Below, piece by piece: positions 1 through 9,271 of a DNA stretch of 64,000 nucleotides; the first letter of the stretch is position 1, and every line of letters starts with the position of its first letter. The stretch spans positions 62,001-126,000 of the forward strand of contig NZ_QNUE01000006.1 in the NCBI RefSeq assembly GCF_003385595.1, given 5' to 3'. The notes beneath the pieces were generated by a model, which saw only the letters and a program-made list of their open reading frames with translations, had not been told where the DNA came from and did not search any database. Position numbers and translations under genes: made by a program. Source of the DNA: Chryseobacterium flavum (GTDB lineage Bacteria; Bacteroidota; Bacteroidia; Flavobacteriales; Weeksellaceae).

Positions 1-74
1 AGGTTTTATATTTCTCTTTTCTCTGGATCAATTAAAGCTATTTATTCATATGCTTTAGTAGAGGACATAATTTT

Positions 75-1796
75 CTAATTTTCTGTGTCAGCTAACTTTT
101 CAATTTCTTTTAAATATATAGAAAGCGGAGTTCCAGTACGTTTTTTAAAAGCTAATGTAAAGGCTTGCTCATTATTATAACCGAGTTCTTCAGCGATTGA
201 AGGAACTTTGTAAGATCGGAATTTTTTATCATGTGCCAGTCTGTTAATAGCATAATCAATACGGAGATCATTCAGGTACGCAGCAAAATTTTTCCCTTTA
301 TGGGTATTAATGATTTCGGATAAGTATCTGGTATTTGTTCTTATCTTTTTTGCCAGACTTCCTAATGTAACTCCCTTATTTAAAAATTGTTCTTTAGCTT
401 CAAAATTCCTAAGGCCTTTTAAAATAGCTTGAGTAAGGTCCTCAGAAATTGTTTTTATGGGTTTGTGATTAATAACTGCCTGGTCATGGATATGATCAGG
501 AATCATTTCCTTTTCAGGTTTAGTTTCGTTTTTTACAGTACTGTCATTTACAGACAGAATTAAATCCTGAGCAATTTTCTGATAACGTTTTTCAGCTTTT
601 TTAGATTTGTGGTATAGGAATATAAGTAATGAAAGTATTAGTAATAAAGTACAAAGAGACAGAATAAAAAATATTTTTTTGTTTTCCAGTTCATTAATAA
701 TAGAATCTTTCTCTTTTAATAACTTTGGAGTATCATATTGTCTGGGAAGCTCCCGGGAAACATATCTGAATTGTGCATCCAGCAGCTGATCAATCTTTAA
801 AAATCTTTCAATATAGAAAAGTTGTGTTTCTTTATTGTTTTTCTCTTTGTAATAATTTATTAGATAGGTATATACAATCCGGAGTTCAGGAAAAACATAA
901 TCATTTTTCTGCAGAAGTGAGTCTATTTCTACAAAACATTGAACGGCTTTATCTTTTAATTGTACTTTGTCATAAGATTGTCCTAAATAAAAAAGCGTAT
1001 AATTTTTATTTCTTTCATCGTCAGTGGTCAGGAAATATTTTTTAGATTCCAATAAATTGCCAATGGCATTATGATATTTTTTGAGTTTCAGGTTGTTAAA
1101 TCCTGCTAAAGTCAAGTATTGATGATATCTGTAGGGGTCTTTGTTTTTAAAAACTTCTAATCCTTTATTAATCAATAGGGTGGCTGAATCTAATTTATTA
1201 ATCTCAATATAAGTATCTGCAAGATTTACTCTTATTTTTTCTATTTCATTAGCATTGAGATAGTCAGCATTATTCATATAAGATCTTAATACTGTGGCTG
1301 CTTCAGCGTGTTTTCCAATGAAATTGTTTAAATAGGCAATATTGGTTTCTGCCAGAGCAATTTGTCTTTTATTATTTTTCTGTTTTGCATATTTTAGCCC
1401 TAATATATAATTATCTAGTGCTTCTTTTTGATTGTTAAACTTTAAAAATACATTAGCCCTTAAAAGATAAATTCGGGTGGGATATATATTTTCATTTAGC
1501 TTTTTTGCTATAATACTCATACTATCAATGTATTTTAATGCATTTTCTTTATTTTCATTAACATACATAAATGCGTAGCCTTCTGCTATTTGGGAATTAT
1601 TCTTTTCTTTTTTTGCTTTGGCCAAATAATATTGTGCAATTTGTTTTGATTTATCAGACCTGCCGGCATAATTATAATCATAGAATTTTTCTTGTAATTC
1701 TTCGTAAGTATATTCTTTTAAACTTTCAGCCGAAGCAGCTGTCTGTGCATATGAAAAATTATACCCAATAAGTAACAGAAAAAATATGATTTTCAT
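75..1796 (-). CDS. TPR-containing AraC-type transcriptional regulator
   Basis: The 573-residue protein has an N-terminal signal-like segment (residues 1-18), a long helical region of tetratricopeptide-type repeats (about 40-340), one membrane segment (about 372-394, rich in Leu/Ile/Phe) and a C-terminal AraC/HTH_18 DNA-binding domain (about 465-565). The second HTH contains the typical SIAEELGYNNEQAF stretch. Bacteroidota use this layout for membrane-anchored one-component regulators in which the periplasmic TPR part senses a signal and the cytoplasmic HTH acts on DNA. A perfect -7 box lies 26 nt upstream of the start. No neighbour shows what it controls. Family assignment is firm; the ligand and targets are unknown. 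Confidence 0.9.
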   Translation of the reverse strand: MKIIFFLLLIGYNFSYAQTAASAESLKEYTYEELQEKFYDYNYAGRSDKSKQIAQYYLAKAKKEKNNSQIAEGYAFMYVNENKENALKYIDSMSIIAKKLNENIYPTRIYLLRANVFLKFNNQKEALDNYILGLKYAKQKNNKRQIALAETNIAYLNNFIGKHAEAATVLRSYMNNADYLNANEIEKIRVNLADTYIEINKLDSATLLINKGLEVFKNKDPYRYHQYLTLAGFNNLKLKKYHNAIGNLLESKKYFLTTDDERNKNYTLFYLGQSYDKVQLKDKAVQCFVEIDSLLQKNDYVFPELRIVYTYLINYYKEKNNKETQLFYIERFLKIDQLLDAQFRYVSRELPRQYDTPKLLKEKDSIINELENKKIFFILSLCTLLLILSLLIFLYHKSKKAEKRYQKIAQDLILSVNDSTVKNETKPEKEMIPDHIHDQAVINHKPIKTISEDLTQAILKGLRNFEAKEQFLNKGVTLGSLAKKIRTNTRYLSEIINTHKGKNFAAYLNDLRIDYAINRLAHDKKFRSYKVPSIAEELGYNNEQAFTLAFKKRTGTPLSIYLKEIEKLADTEN

Positions 1797-1821
1797 TGTG
1801 TATTAAATTCTTTTCTAAGTG

Positions 1822-1829
1822 CAAAAATA
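1822..1829 (-). promoter_or_regulatory. -7 promoter box of the TPR/AraC regulator
   Basis: On the minus strand this reads TATTTTTG, a perfect match to the Bacteroidota TAnnTTTG box, 26 nt before the start codon. No good TTTG -33 element was seen. Confidence 0.5.
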
Positions 1830-2261
1830 TTGTTTATATACTAAAAAGAACCCATTTTTATCAAAGGTTTGTGAAAATTTAAATGATTTCAAATGACCGA
1901 AATTGTAAATAAAATAAATATTTGGAAAAACTTAATATTAGCAAAACTTTATTTAATTCTGTCACTCATAGAGAGCTAATCTTTAGCAAGGATTCTCTGT
2001 AAGACAGTAAAATTTATATTAAAAAAAATAAACAATAATTAAAATTGGGTTAACAGCTTTATCCTGTATATTATGTTGTTTTGCAGAAGAATTGTAACAG
2101 TTAGCAGATGCTGGTTTACTGTATCAATTTTTATAATCCATTCTATAGAATCATATAGTTTTAGTAGCCATATCTTATTTTCAATTTTGTATCAGGAGAA
2201 CTGCAGCGCTGTACTGGAGTTCTTTTTATATTTTATAATTTGTTTTTCGTACCTTGTACAG
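1830..2261. other. Gene-poor intergenic stretch with one structured segment
   Basis: No convincing protein gene lies here. An in-frame extension of the downstream gene from 2073 is open but looks spurious. At 1959-2009 nested inverted repeats are visible: CTGTC/GACAG outside, AGAGA/TCTCT in the middle and GCTAA/TTAGC with a 3-nt loop inside. This could be a small RNA or a 5' leader structure; it lacks a T tract. Confidence 0.4.
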
Positions 2262-2951
2262 ATGCAAGAGGATGTAAGAAAAGAATTTTTACCTTTGTTT
2301 TCTAAGCCATGGTGGATGATGACGTGGCTTACCAGAATTTTCGGAGGACTTCTATTGTTGACGGTGTTTCTAGCCGTATTAATATTACCTGTTGTTATAT
2401 GTAAAAAACCATTACTGTTTGCTGTCGTGGCAATACTATACTATCCGGCTCTTGCAGTTGGGCTTTATCGTTTTTACAACTATCGGAAAAAAGTAATGAA
2501 CAGGGTAGTCAGTCGGATTGTGGTTGATGATAAGGGAATTCATTATGAAAGAATCGATGGAACTATAGATCAGATTCTGTATACTAATTTAGAGAAGTAT
2601 GATTTTCCAGGAGATTATGATATAATACTGAGCGCCAGAAATAAAAGATATGTATTGACGGTAAATGACAATGGATCTTTAGTGAAGGTTGATTTTGAAG
2701 GAGTGGATGCGGGATATCGTTATTATGTGGGAAACCTGAAAGTCTTACGGAGAAGGTTCATTCAGGGCGTGGCGTATTTCAGGCCTGATTTGAAAATAGA
2801 TCCGTTTGTCTTTGACGAATTCTGCATTCATCCCGAAACATTTACCTTTGATAGGAAAAGGTATATGAAGCATGTTACTCAGAGTGCCATTATAATAGGG
2901 ATTATTTTGTTGATAAGTGTAGTGATGATGCTCATCATTAATAAGTTGTGA
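2262..2951 (+). CDS. Membrane protein of unknown function (STM3941-like layout)
   Basis: I chose the ATG at 2262 because the upstream 63 codons of the longer frame look like translated intergenic sequence, while the part from MQEDVRKEF on is protein-like. The 229-residue product has two adjacent membrane helices near the N-terminus, a soluble beta-rich domain in the middle (from about 75) and a third membrane helix at the very C-terminus ending in INKL. This arrangement resembles small STM3941-type or PH-like membrane proteins, but no motif proves it. It stands alone, upstream of the antiporter by 139 nt. Function unknown. Confidence 0.7.
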   Translation: MQEDVRKEFLPLFSKPWWMMTWLTRIFGGLLLLTVFLAVLILPVVICKKPLLFAVVAILYYPALAVGLYRFYNYRKKVMNRVVSRIVVDDKGIHYERIDGTIDQILYTNLEKYDFPGDYDIILSARNKRYVLTVNDNGSLVKVDFEGVDAGYRYYVGNLKVLRRRFIQGVAYFRPDLKIDPFVFDEFCIHPETFTFDRKRYMKHVTQSAIIIGIILLISVVMMLIINKL

Positions 2952-3090
2952 AGAGTTCATGTGTCTGATTTGACAGTACATTCAGAGCATATAAAAGATA
3001 CGACTTCTATTTTCGGATCCAAAAAATTAAATTATCACTATTATATTTCTTAAAAATTCTATAATTTGGTTTAAAGTTAATTGAAAAGCA

Positions 3091-4671
3091 ATGGTGGAAA
3101 ATTTTATTTATTACCTGGGTTTAGTCCTGGTGATTATTGGTGCAATTATGCTGGCTAATTGCCTGAAGGTGGCCTATCCTATTATACTGGTCATTGCAGG
3201 TCTGTTGATTAGTTTTATCCCGGGTTTACCGGTTATAAAAATAGATCCTGAACTTATATTTATTATTTTTCTGCCTCCTCTTTTATATGAAGCTGCCTTT
3301 GCCGTTTCATGGAAAGAAATATGGAAGCTGAGGCGTATTATTACCAGTTTTGCATTCATTGTGGTTTTTCTTACCGCTATTTCGGTCGCTTTTGTTGCCA
3401 ATTCTTACATTCCGGGGTTTTCACTGGCATTAGGATTTGTATTGGGTGGAATAGTGTCTCCGCCTGATGCTGTAAGTGCTGGTGCCATTTTGAAATTTGT
3501 AAAGGTTCCTAAAAATTTATCCACAGTTCTGGAGGGAGAAAGTTTGTTTAATGATGCTTCTTCCCTGATCATCTTCAGGTTTGCAATGGTAGCTGTTGCT
3601 ACAGGACAGTTTATCTGGCAGGATGCTGTGATAAGCTTTGGTTGGATGGTATTTGGTGGACTTGGAATCGGAGTTATACTGGCATTCATTTTCCTGAAAA
3701 TTGAAAAAATATTTCCAACGGATGTCAATATGGATGCTATACTAAGTTTGGTGGCTCCCTATGTTATGTATATTGCAGCAGAAGAAGTACATGCTTCAGG
3801 GGTGTTGGCTGTGGTAAGCGGCGGGTTATTCCTGTCTGTCAGAAGACATAAGATCTTCAGAACCTCTGAATCCAGGTTAAGAGGATCAAATGTGTGGGAA
3901 AGCTTTGTATTCCTGATTAACGGGATCGTTTTTTTACTGATAGGGCTGGACCTTCCTGAAATTATGGTGGGCTTGAAAAAAGAAGGAATAAGCTTGTCCG
4001 AAGCTGTAAATTATGGACTGCTGGTTACAGCAGTATTGATTATTGTACGGTTTTTGGCTTCTCTGGGTGCCGTATTCACCACATTAATTATGCGGAATTT
4101 CATCAATGTAGCTGACCGGAATCCGGGAATGAAAGCTCCCGTATTGATGGGATGGACAGGGATGCGGGGTGTAGTATCTTTAGCCGCAGCTTTATCAATT
4201 CCGGTTATGATGGGAAACGGACAACCCTTTCCGCATCGTGATCTGATTCTCTTTATCACATTTGTGGTGATCCTGGTAACTTTAATTCTTCAGGGGCTGA
4301 CTCTACCTGTATTGATTAAAAAACTCAATTTATCAGATTCCAATGGCGGATATCTGTCTGAAGAGGAAACGGAACATTTTTTACGGAAAGAAATGCGGCG
4401 TATAGCTTTCAGATACCTTGATGAGAACTATAAGGAAAGAAGAAATGAAAATGAATATTTCAATAAATTGATGGACCGCTGGGAACAGGAAGATAAAGAA
4501 GACTCTGTCCATAAACTTTCTGACGAAGCCAAAGAAATTTACTTTGAAACCCTTGAACAACAAAGGATCTGGCTTCGGGAGGAAAACAGGCGGAATCCGA
4601 ATATTGATGAAGAATATATAAGACATTACCTGACAAGGCTGGATCTGGAAGAAGAAAGACTTAGGATGTAA
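3091..4671 (+). CDS. Na+/H+ (cation/proton) antiporter, CPA1 family
   Basis: The 526-residue protein has about 12 hydrophobic segments in the first 410 residues and a charged cytoplasmic tail of about 115 residues. It carries the CPA1/NhaP signature GESLFNDASSLIIF, in which the Asn-Asp pair is the ion-binding site, plus PPLLYEAAF and a GMRGVVSLAAAL segment typical of helices in this family. It should exchange Na+ or K+ for protons across the inner membrane for pH and salt balance. The next gene starts 10 nt after its stop, so the two are probably co-transcribed. The exact cation cannot be told from sequence. Confidence 0.92.
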   Translation: MVENFIYYLGLVLVIIGAIMLANCLKVAYPIILVIAGLLISFIPGLPVIKIDPELIFIIFLPPLLYEAAFAVSWKEIWKLRRIITSFAFIVVFLTAISVAFVANSYIPGFSLALGFVLGGIVSPPDAVSAGAILKFVKVPKNLSTVLEGESLFNDASSLIIFRFAMVAVATGQFIWQDAVISFGWMVFGGLGIGVILAFIFLKIEKIFPTDVNMDAILSLVAPYVMYIAAEEVHASGVLAVVSGGLFLSVRRHKIFRTSESRLRGSNVWESFVFLINGIVFLLIGLDLPEIMVGLKKEGISLSEAVNYGLLVTAVLIIVRFLASLGAVFTTLIMRNFINVADRNPGMKAPVLMGWTGMRGVVSLAAALSIPVMMGNGQPFPHRDLILFITFVVILVTLILQGLTLPVLIKKLNLSDSNGGYLSEEETEHFLRKEMRRIAFRYLDENYKERRNENEYFNKLMDRWEQEDKEDSVHKLSDEAKEIYFETLEQQRIWLREENRRNPNIDEEYIRHYLTRLDLEEERLRM

Positions 4672-4681
4672 AAAAATAAAG

Positions 4682-5728
4682 ATGAATTTAGTAAAACAAC
4701 TCGGGCAGTTTCCCGATGAAAAAAGAAAAGAATACTTCAGCACACTTTCGAACTATAGAGACGGAAAGTTTCAGAATATTTTGATCACACCGGCCTTACT
4801 GGAGGGTGAAAGTATGACCAAAGCACTTTTGGGAAGCCTGTGCAAAATAGAAAATGCATTTCCCCGGACCGCACTTCCGTTTGTGGCAACAGATCTGAAG
4901 AATCTCCGGCCGGATGAGAATGTTATGGTATGGTTCGGGCATAGCTCTTATTTCATACAAACTGACGGCAGGCGATTTCTGATAGATCCTGTTTTTAGTG
5001 GAAATGCATCTCCCATGCCAGGATCTGTAAAAGCATTTCAGGGGGCAGATTATTATAAACCGGAACATATGCCTGATATAGATTATCTGCTTATTTCCCA
5101 TGATCATTGGGATCATCTGGATTATAAAACGGTTCAGGCCTTAAAAAATAAGGTAGGAGTGGTTATTTGCGGTTTGGGAACCGGCCAGCATTTTGAATAT
5201 TGGGGGTGGTCACCAGAAAAAATTATTGAAAAGAACTGGTGGGAAAGTATAGATCTGGCAGAAGGATTTACCATTACCCTGACGCCGGCAAGGCATTTTT
5301 CCGGACGGTTACTCAACCGGAATATCTCACTCTGGACCTCTTTTGTTTTAAAAACTCCCTCAAAGAATCTGTATTTAGGAGGAGACAGTGGTTATGGAAA
5401 CCATTTTACAGAAGTAGGAGAAAAATACGGACCTTTTGATTTGGCCGTGATGGAATGTGGCCAATACAATGCAAAATGGCCCTACATTCATAGCCTGCCT
5501 GAAGAAATAATAAAAGAAGTAAAGGAGTTGAAAGCTAAAAACTTTATTCCTGTTCATCACTCAAAATTTAAACTGGCACAGCACAGCTGGTATGAGCCGT
5601 TGGAACTGGTTTCACAATATGCTGAAGAAAGTCATCAGCCAATCACACTACCTGTTATAGGTGAAAAAGTAAACCTGGATAAGCTGGAACAAACCATCTG
5701 GAAAAAATGGTGGAAAGAATATATTTAA
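4682..5728 (+). CDS. MBL-fold metal-dependent hydrolase, UlaG/NAPE-PLD-like
   Basis: The 348-residue protein shows the metallo-beta-lactamase fold signature: GHSSYFI followed by LIDPVF near residue 90-105, the metal-binding SHDHWDHLD motif, a His at HFSGR, GGDSGYG and a late VHHSKF. Spacing and the N-terminal helical extension match the UlaG/RomA/NAPE-PLD-like branch, which hydrolyses phosphodiester or lactone bonds. No signal peptide is seen, so it is probably cytoplasmic. It follows the antiporter by 10 nt. The substrate is unknown; family assignment is strong. Confidence 0.88.
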   Translation: MNLVKQLGQFPDEKRKEYFSTLSNYRDGKFQNILITPALLEGESMTKALLGSLCKIENAFPRTALPFVATDLKNLRPDENVMVWFGHSSYFIQTDGRRFLIDPVFSGNASPMPGSVKAFQGADYYKPEHMPDIDYLLISHDHWDHLDYKTVQALKNKVGVVICGLGTGQHFEYWGWSPEKIIEKNWWESIDLAEGFTITLTPARHFSGRLLNRNISLWTSFVLKTPSKNLYLGGDSGYGNHFTEVGEKYGPFDLAVMECGQYNAKWPYIHSLPEEIIKEVKELKAKNFIPVHHSKFKLAQHSWYEPLELVSQYAEESHQPITLPVIGEKVNLDKLEQTIWKKWWKEYI

Positions 5729-5758
5729 TCCCTTTCTGATACGATATAACGGATAAAG

Positions 5759-5787
5759 TAAAGTCTGCCCGGACCGGACAGACTTTG
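5759..5787. terminator. Hairpin between convergent genes
   Basis: AAAGTCTG (5760-5767) pairs with CAGACTTT (5779-5786), with a CCGG/CCGG pair possible in the loop. It lies between the ends of two convergent genes and may serve both, although the T tract is short. Confidence 0.5.
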
Positions 5788-5804
5788 CCTATGATTAAAT
5801 ACTA

Positions 5805-6662
5805 CTACTGAGGTTCATTATGGGCAACCTGAGTATGGATAATATCGTAAAAAACAGTTGGATTGGCCGCATCAGGAGTAATTCTGTAAGTGAAAGTAGT
5901 TTCATTCAAAGTAAGAATATCTACAACTCTGGTGAAAATAACGGCACCATTGGCGTCCAAACCGATCAGTGTCCTTTTCTTACCGTCAGCAGAAACAGAC
6001 CATTTTCCCTGTGATCTTAGAACATTGTTCAGGCTGTAAATGGTAAATGTTCCGTTGGCTTTGAAATAAGAATAGCCTACATATCCTGCAACACTGGCAT
6101 CTGTTAAAGCTATACTATTCCCGTCTTTATCCTTTGCTCCCGTAGTCTCCCATGGGGTGGAAGCTAATATAAGCTGGCCATTGGCCGGTTCTGCATGAGA
6201 AGTCCGGGTATGGATAATATCATAAAAAAGCGAAGGGTCTGCAGCGCTTGGATGAATTCTGTAAGTAAATTCATTTTTATTGAGAACAAGGATATCCACA
6301 TCACGGGTAAAGATGGCAGATCCGTCAGGATTTAAAGCTGTGATTGTCCTTTTCTTACCCTGTTCATCCACAGACCATGTTCCTCTTGATCTCAATACAT
6401 CATCCAAACCATAAATTGCAAATTTACTGTTGGCTCTAAAATAAGCGAAACCTACATATCCGGCTAGGCTGGCATCCGTTAATGCCACATTATTTCCATT
6501 TTTGTCTTTTGCTCCTGTAGTTTCCCATGGAGTAGAAGCCAGAACCTCAGAAGGGGTTTGCTGCTCTGTTACAATTTCACTGTCATTATCGGAGCATGAA
6601 ACGAAAGATGCAGATAAAAATATTGCTGTAAGCAGATAACATAATTTTTTCAGTGTTGTCAT
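5805..6662 (-). CDS. Lipoprotein with two DUF4822 repeats
   Basis: The product (285 residues from the ATG at 6662) begins with a lipoprotein signal ending in SFVSC, so it should be exported and lipidated. Two near-identical blocks follow, each starting LASTPWETTGAKDK and ending FYDIIHT. They match the DUF4822 family, whose function is unknown. The longer start at 6686 is unlikely because it overlaps a perfect -7 box at 6684-6691 on the same strand. The two repeats differ mainly in surface positions, as expected for an old internal duplication. It stands alone. Confidence 0.85.
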   Translation of the reverse strand: MTTLKKLCYLLTAIFLSASFVSCSDNDSEIVTEQQTPSEVLASTPWETTGAKDKNGNNVALTDASLAGYVGFAYFRANSKFAIYGLDDVLRSRGTWSVDEQGKKRTITALNPDGSAIFTRDVDILVLNKNEFTYRIHPSAADPSLFYDIIHTRTSHAEPANGQLILASTPWETTGAKDKDGNSIALTDASVAGYVGYSYFKANGTFTIYSLNNVLRSQGKWSVSADGKKRTLIGLDANGAVIFTRVVDILTLNETTFTYRITPDAANPTVFYDIIHTQVAHNEPQ

Positions 6663-6683
6663 AATGATCTTATTAAATTTCTG

Positions 6684-6691
6684 CAAACATA
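6684..6691 (-). promoter_or_regulatory. -7 promoter box of the DUF4822 lipoprotein
   Basis: The minus strand reads TATGTTTG, a perfect TAnnTTTG box 21 nt before the ATG at 6662. This supports the shorter start. Confidence 0.5.
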
Positions 6692-6925
6692 TCCCTAATT
6701 AATATCAGAACTTTTGTATAAAATATCCTTTTTTTTGTAGAAAATATAACATGTAACGGATGGTTTAAATAAAATCATATTAACCTTTTGAAACTTCAAG
6801 GGTTGAACAAGCCTTGTTCCATGATCATAAACCTTTCATATTTACAGAGTTTAAAAAAGTATGGGAATAGACGGATTAAAACAATTTTCTGTAAAATAAC
6901 TGCCCCAAAAAAATTATTTTTGGAC

Positions 6926-7639
6926 ATGAATAACAGAAACCGTGGAAAAAATACAGGAGATGATGCATTATTTGGTTCGGAAAAACAGACCGGCAAACTT
7001 AAACTTGCGGTTCAGGACATGCAGTATCTGCTGACAAGAGAATATGCAGAAAAGGCAGCCTCTGAACTTGTCGGAAACAGATACAGACTTAAGACTCGTC
7101 AGATACAGGCGATAAGAGGAGCCTCAGCATCTGATCATCAGATCCGCAACAGGAATTTAAAACAAACTGAGATCGGGGCATTAAAAAACCGGACAATTTA
7201 TCTTGATGGCTTTAATGTATTGATTCTATTGGAAAGCTTGCTGTCAGGAGCTTATATTTTTGAAGGACTTGACGGTTGCTTTCGGGACCTTTCAGGAATT
7301 CACGGATCTTATAAAAAAGTAAAGCAGACCATGGAGGCCGTTGCATTGATAAAAGCCTTTTTTGTGAAAAATAAAGTTCAGAAGCTGGTGTGGATTTTTG
7401 ACCAGCCCGTATCCAACAGTGGGAGAATAAAACAGCTTATCCATGAATTTGCTTTAGAAAATAATCTCAATTGGGAAGTGGAACTACAATTTAATCCGGA
7501 TAAGTTTCTCGCAGGCTGTTCAGAGGTTGTTATTTCTTCTGATGCCTGGATTTTGGACCACTGTAGCTGTTGGTTTAATCTTGTCGGATATCTGATCAGG
7601 GAAGAACAGCTTTTCTCAAACCAGATAAGACTATCATAA
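6926..7639 (+). CDS. DUF434 domain-containing protein
   Basis: The 237-residue product matches the DUF434 family. Its N-terminal part contains the LAVQDMQYLLTREYAEKAA and LVGNRYRL stretches, and its C-terminal part has IYLDGFNVLI and ISSDAWILDH, which resemble a PIN/NYN-like fold with acidic residues. Function is not established. The frame is open back to a TTG at 6788, but I prefer the ATG at 6926: the residues before it are not family-like. A TATTTTTG box sits only 4 nt before that ATG, which may be chance or indicate a nearly leaderless transcript. The following gene starts 3 nt after the stop and is probably in the same operon. Confidence 0.75.
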   Translation: MNNRNRGKNTGDDALFGSEKQTGKLKLAVQDMQYLLTREYAEKAASELVGNRYRLKTRQIQAIRGASASDHQIRNRNLKQTEIGALKNRTIYLDGFNVLILLESLLSGAYIFEGLDGCFRDLSGIHGSYKKVKQTMEAVALIKAFFVKNKVQKLVWIFDQPVSNSGRIKQLIHEFALENNLNWEVELQFNPDKFLAGCSEVVISSDAWILDHCSCWFNLVGYLIREEQLFSNQIRLS

Positions 7640-7642
7640 AAA

Positions 7643-8293
7643 ATGGATATGTTTAAAAATCTTATTCCCTTTATTTCTGCTTCCTGGAAAGCAAAATATC
7701 AGGGTATTTTAGCAGAAGAACATGTGATGAATCTCGAAAAGAATATCCAAAAATACAAAACAGACACCCTTGAATGGGATTTACCTTATTTTATGGATGA
7801 AATAAAGGTCAATCGTCAGGAAATTTTTGACAGATTTATCAATATACTGGAAAGCAGGGAACATGATGAAGCTAAGGCAGGAAGAATAGAGGAAATTTCA
7901 ATTGAAGACTGGCTTATTGTTTTAGGACAAAGGCTGACCTCAGCAAGTATACGCGATGAAAATGCGGTCCCTCCTTTTAGAAATGTCCTGATACAGGCTT
8001 GCAGGGAGCCTTTTAACAATGAAATAAGTATTGCGCAACGTGCGTGGGAAAAACATAACGGCAGAATGGACGATTACTTTTGGGGTGAGGTGAAAGGAAA
8101 CAACCAGCAGAAGCAGGCAAAAGTTATGGAGAAGATCTGTTATATCCTGGAGAATCAAACGTGGTGGAACGTGTTTTTTCATTATAAGCATGGGCTTGTT
8201 TTTGAAATAAGGGAAGAAAGAGGGCATGGGATCCGGTGGAATCATGGAGGAACAAGGCTGATAGGTTTCCTGGAAAAGTTTATTAATGAATAG
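7643..8293 (+). CDS. Hypothetical protein
   Basis: This 216-residue protein is not one I recognise. It is charged and mostly helical, with several Trp residues (EWDLPYF, DYFWGEV, NQTWWNVF) and no signal peptide or membrane segment. It starts 3 nt after the DUF434 gene stop, so the two are likely co-expressed. Codon use and composition resemble the neighbours, and the frame is intact, so it is a real gene of unknown role. Confidence 0.75.
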   Translation: MDMFKNLIPFISASWKAKYQGILAEEHVMNLEKNIQKYKTDTLEWDLPYFMDEIKVNRQEIFDRFINILESREHDEAKAGRIEEISIEDWLIVLGQRLTSASIRDENAVPPFRNVLIQACREPFNNEISIAQRAWEKHNGRMDDYFWGEVKGNNQQKQAKVMEKICYILENQTWWNVFFHYKHGLVFEIREERGHGIRWNHGGTRLIGFLEKFINE

Positions 8294-8332
8294 AAACATT
8301 GTACTGCGTAAAAAGGATGCGTAGTATAGGGA

Positions 8333-8340
8333 TAATTTTG
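8333..8340 (+). promoter_or_regulatory. -7 promoter box of tatD
   Basis: TAATTTTG is a perfect TAnnTTTG box, 35 nt upstream of the tatD start codon. Confidence 0.45.
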
Positions 8341-8375
8341 CCTCTGATTCAAATAAAAAATTAACAAATTAACAA

Positions 8376-9161
8376 ATGAACATGTACATTGATATTGGTA
8401 TCAATCTCACCAATAAACAGTTCTATAAAGAACATGACGAAATTATCAACCGTGCCCTTAATCATGGAGTAGAACAGATGGTTCTTACAGGCACAAGCGT
8501 TCGTGGAAGTAAAGAATCTGCTGAAATAGTAAAAGAATATCCGGGGATTTTATTTTCAACCGCAGGAATTCATCCCCATGATGCAAAATCATTTCATCAC
8601 GAGAGTATCAATGAGCTTAGAAAATTACTGAAACAGAATCATGTGATCTCTGTTGGAGAATGCGGATTGGATTTTGACCGTGATTTTTCTCCCAGGTCTG
8701 CTCAGGAGAAATGCTATAAAGCCCAGCTTGAATTAGCTATAGAAATACAGAAACCTCTTTTTCTTCATGAAAGATCGGCATTTAAAAGATTTAATGAACT
8801 TACAGATGAATACCTGCAGGAATTACCTGAAGCTGTAGTCCACTGCTTTACAGGCACATTGGAAGAAGCTAAAATATACCTTGATAAAGGATTTTATTTA
8901 GGATTTACCGGAGCAATCAGCGACGAAAGGAGATTCAGACATCTGGAGGAGGTGATCAGATATGTTCCGCTTGACAGAATAATGATTGAAACAGATGCAC
9001 CATTTATGCTTCCCAAAAATATACCCGGAGTCCGGAACCGGAGGAATGAACCTGCATTTTTGCCTTACGTGGCACAAACGATTGCCTGTCTGAAAAGATT
9101 AAGCCTGTCTGAAGTAGCTGATGAAACCACAGAAACTGCCAGGAAGTTTTTCAGGTTATAA
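8376..9161 (+). CDS. tatD: TatD family hydrolase (metal-dependent DNase)
   Basis: The 261-residue length fits the TatD family. The metal-binding and catalytic motifs are all present: DIGINLTN at the start, GIHPHDAKSF, GECGLDFDRDFSP, HERSAFKRF, VHCFTGTLEEA and IETDAPFMLP. TatD enzymes are divalent-metal 3'-5' exonucleases of the amidohydrolase fold, acting in the cytoplasm in DNA repair and turnover. A second in-frame ATG lies two codons in; either start is possible. A strong hairpin terminator follows the stop. Confidence 0.93.
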   Translation: MNMYIDIGINLTNKQFYKEHDEIINRALNHGVEQMVLTGTSVRGSKESAEIVKEYPGILFSTAGIHPHDAKSFHHESINELRKLLKQNHVISVGECGLDFDRDFSPRSAQEKCYKAQLELAIEIQKPLFLHERSAFKRFNELTDEYLQELPEAVVHCFTGTLEEAKIYLDKGFYLGFTGAISDERRFRHLEEVIRYVPLDRIMIETDAPFMLPKNIPGVRNRRNEPAFLPYVAQTIACLKRLSLSEVADETTETARKFFRL

Positions 9162-9193
9162 AAAGAGCTCTACTGATCAGTAAAGCTCTTTTT
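9160..9193 (+). terminator. Intrinsic terminator after tatD
   Basis: AAAAAGAGCT (9160-9169) pairs with AGCTCTTTTT (9184-9193). The interior TACTGATCAGTA is itself a perfect palindrome, giving one long hairpin that ends in a T run. Confidence 0.75.
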
Positions 9194-9271
9194 GGGTAAT
9201 AAATGTAAACAGAAAAAGCTCATATTACAGATAGCTTATCTTCTTCTCTTTACAAATTTACATATTCGTTC

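Noticed and set aside
2073..2261. N-terminal extension of the membrane protein gene at 2262
   Set aside because: The 63 extra codons have random-looking composition, and the downstream ATG fits the usual layout with a short charged N-terminus.
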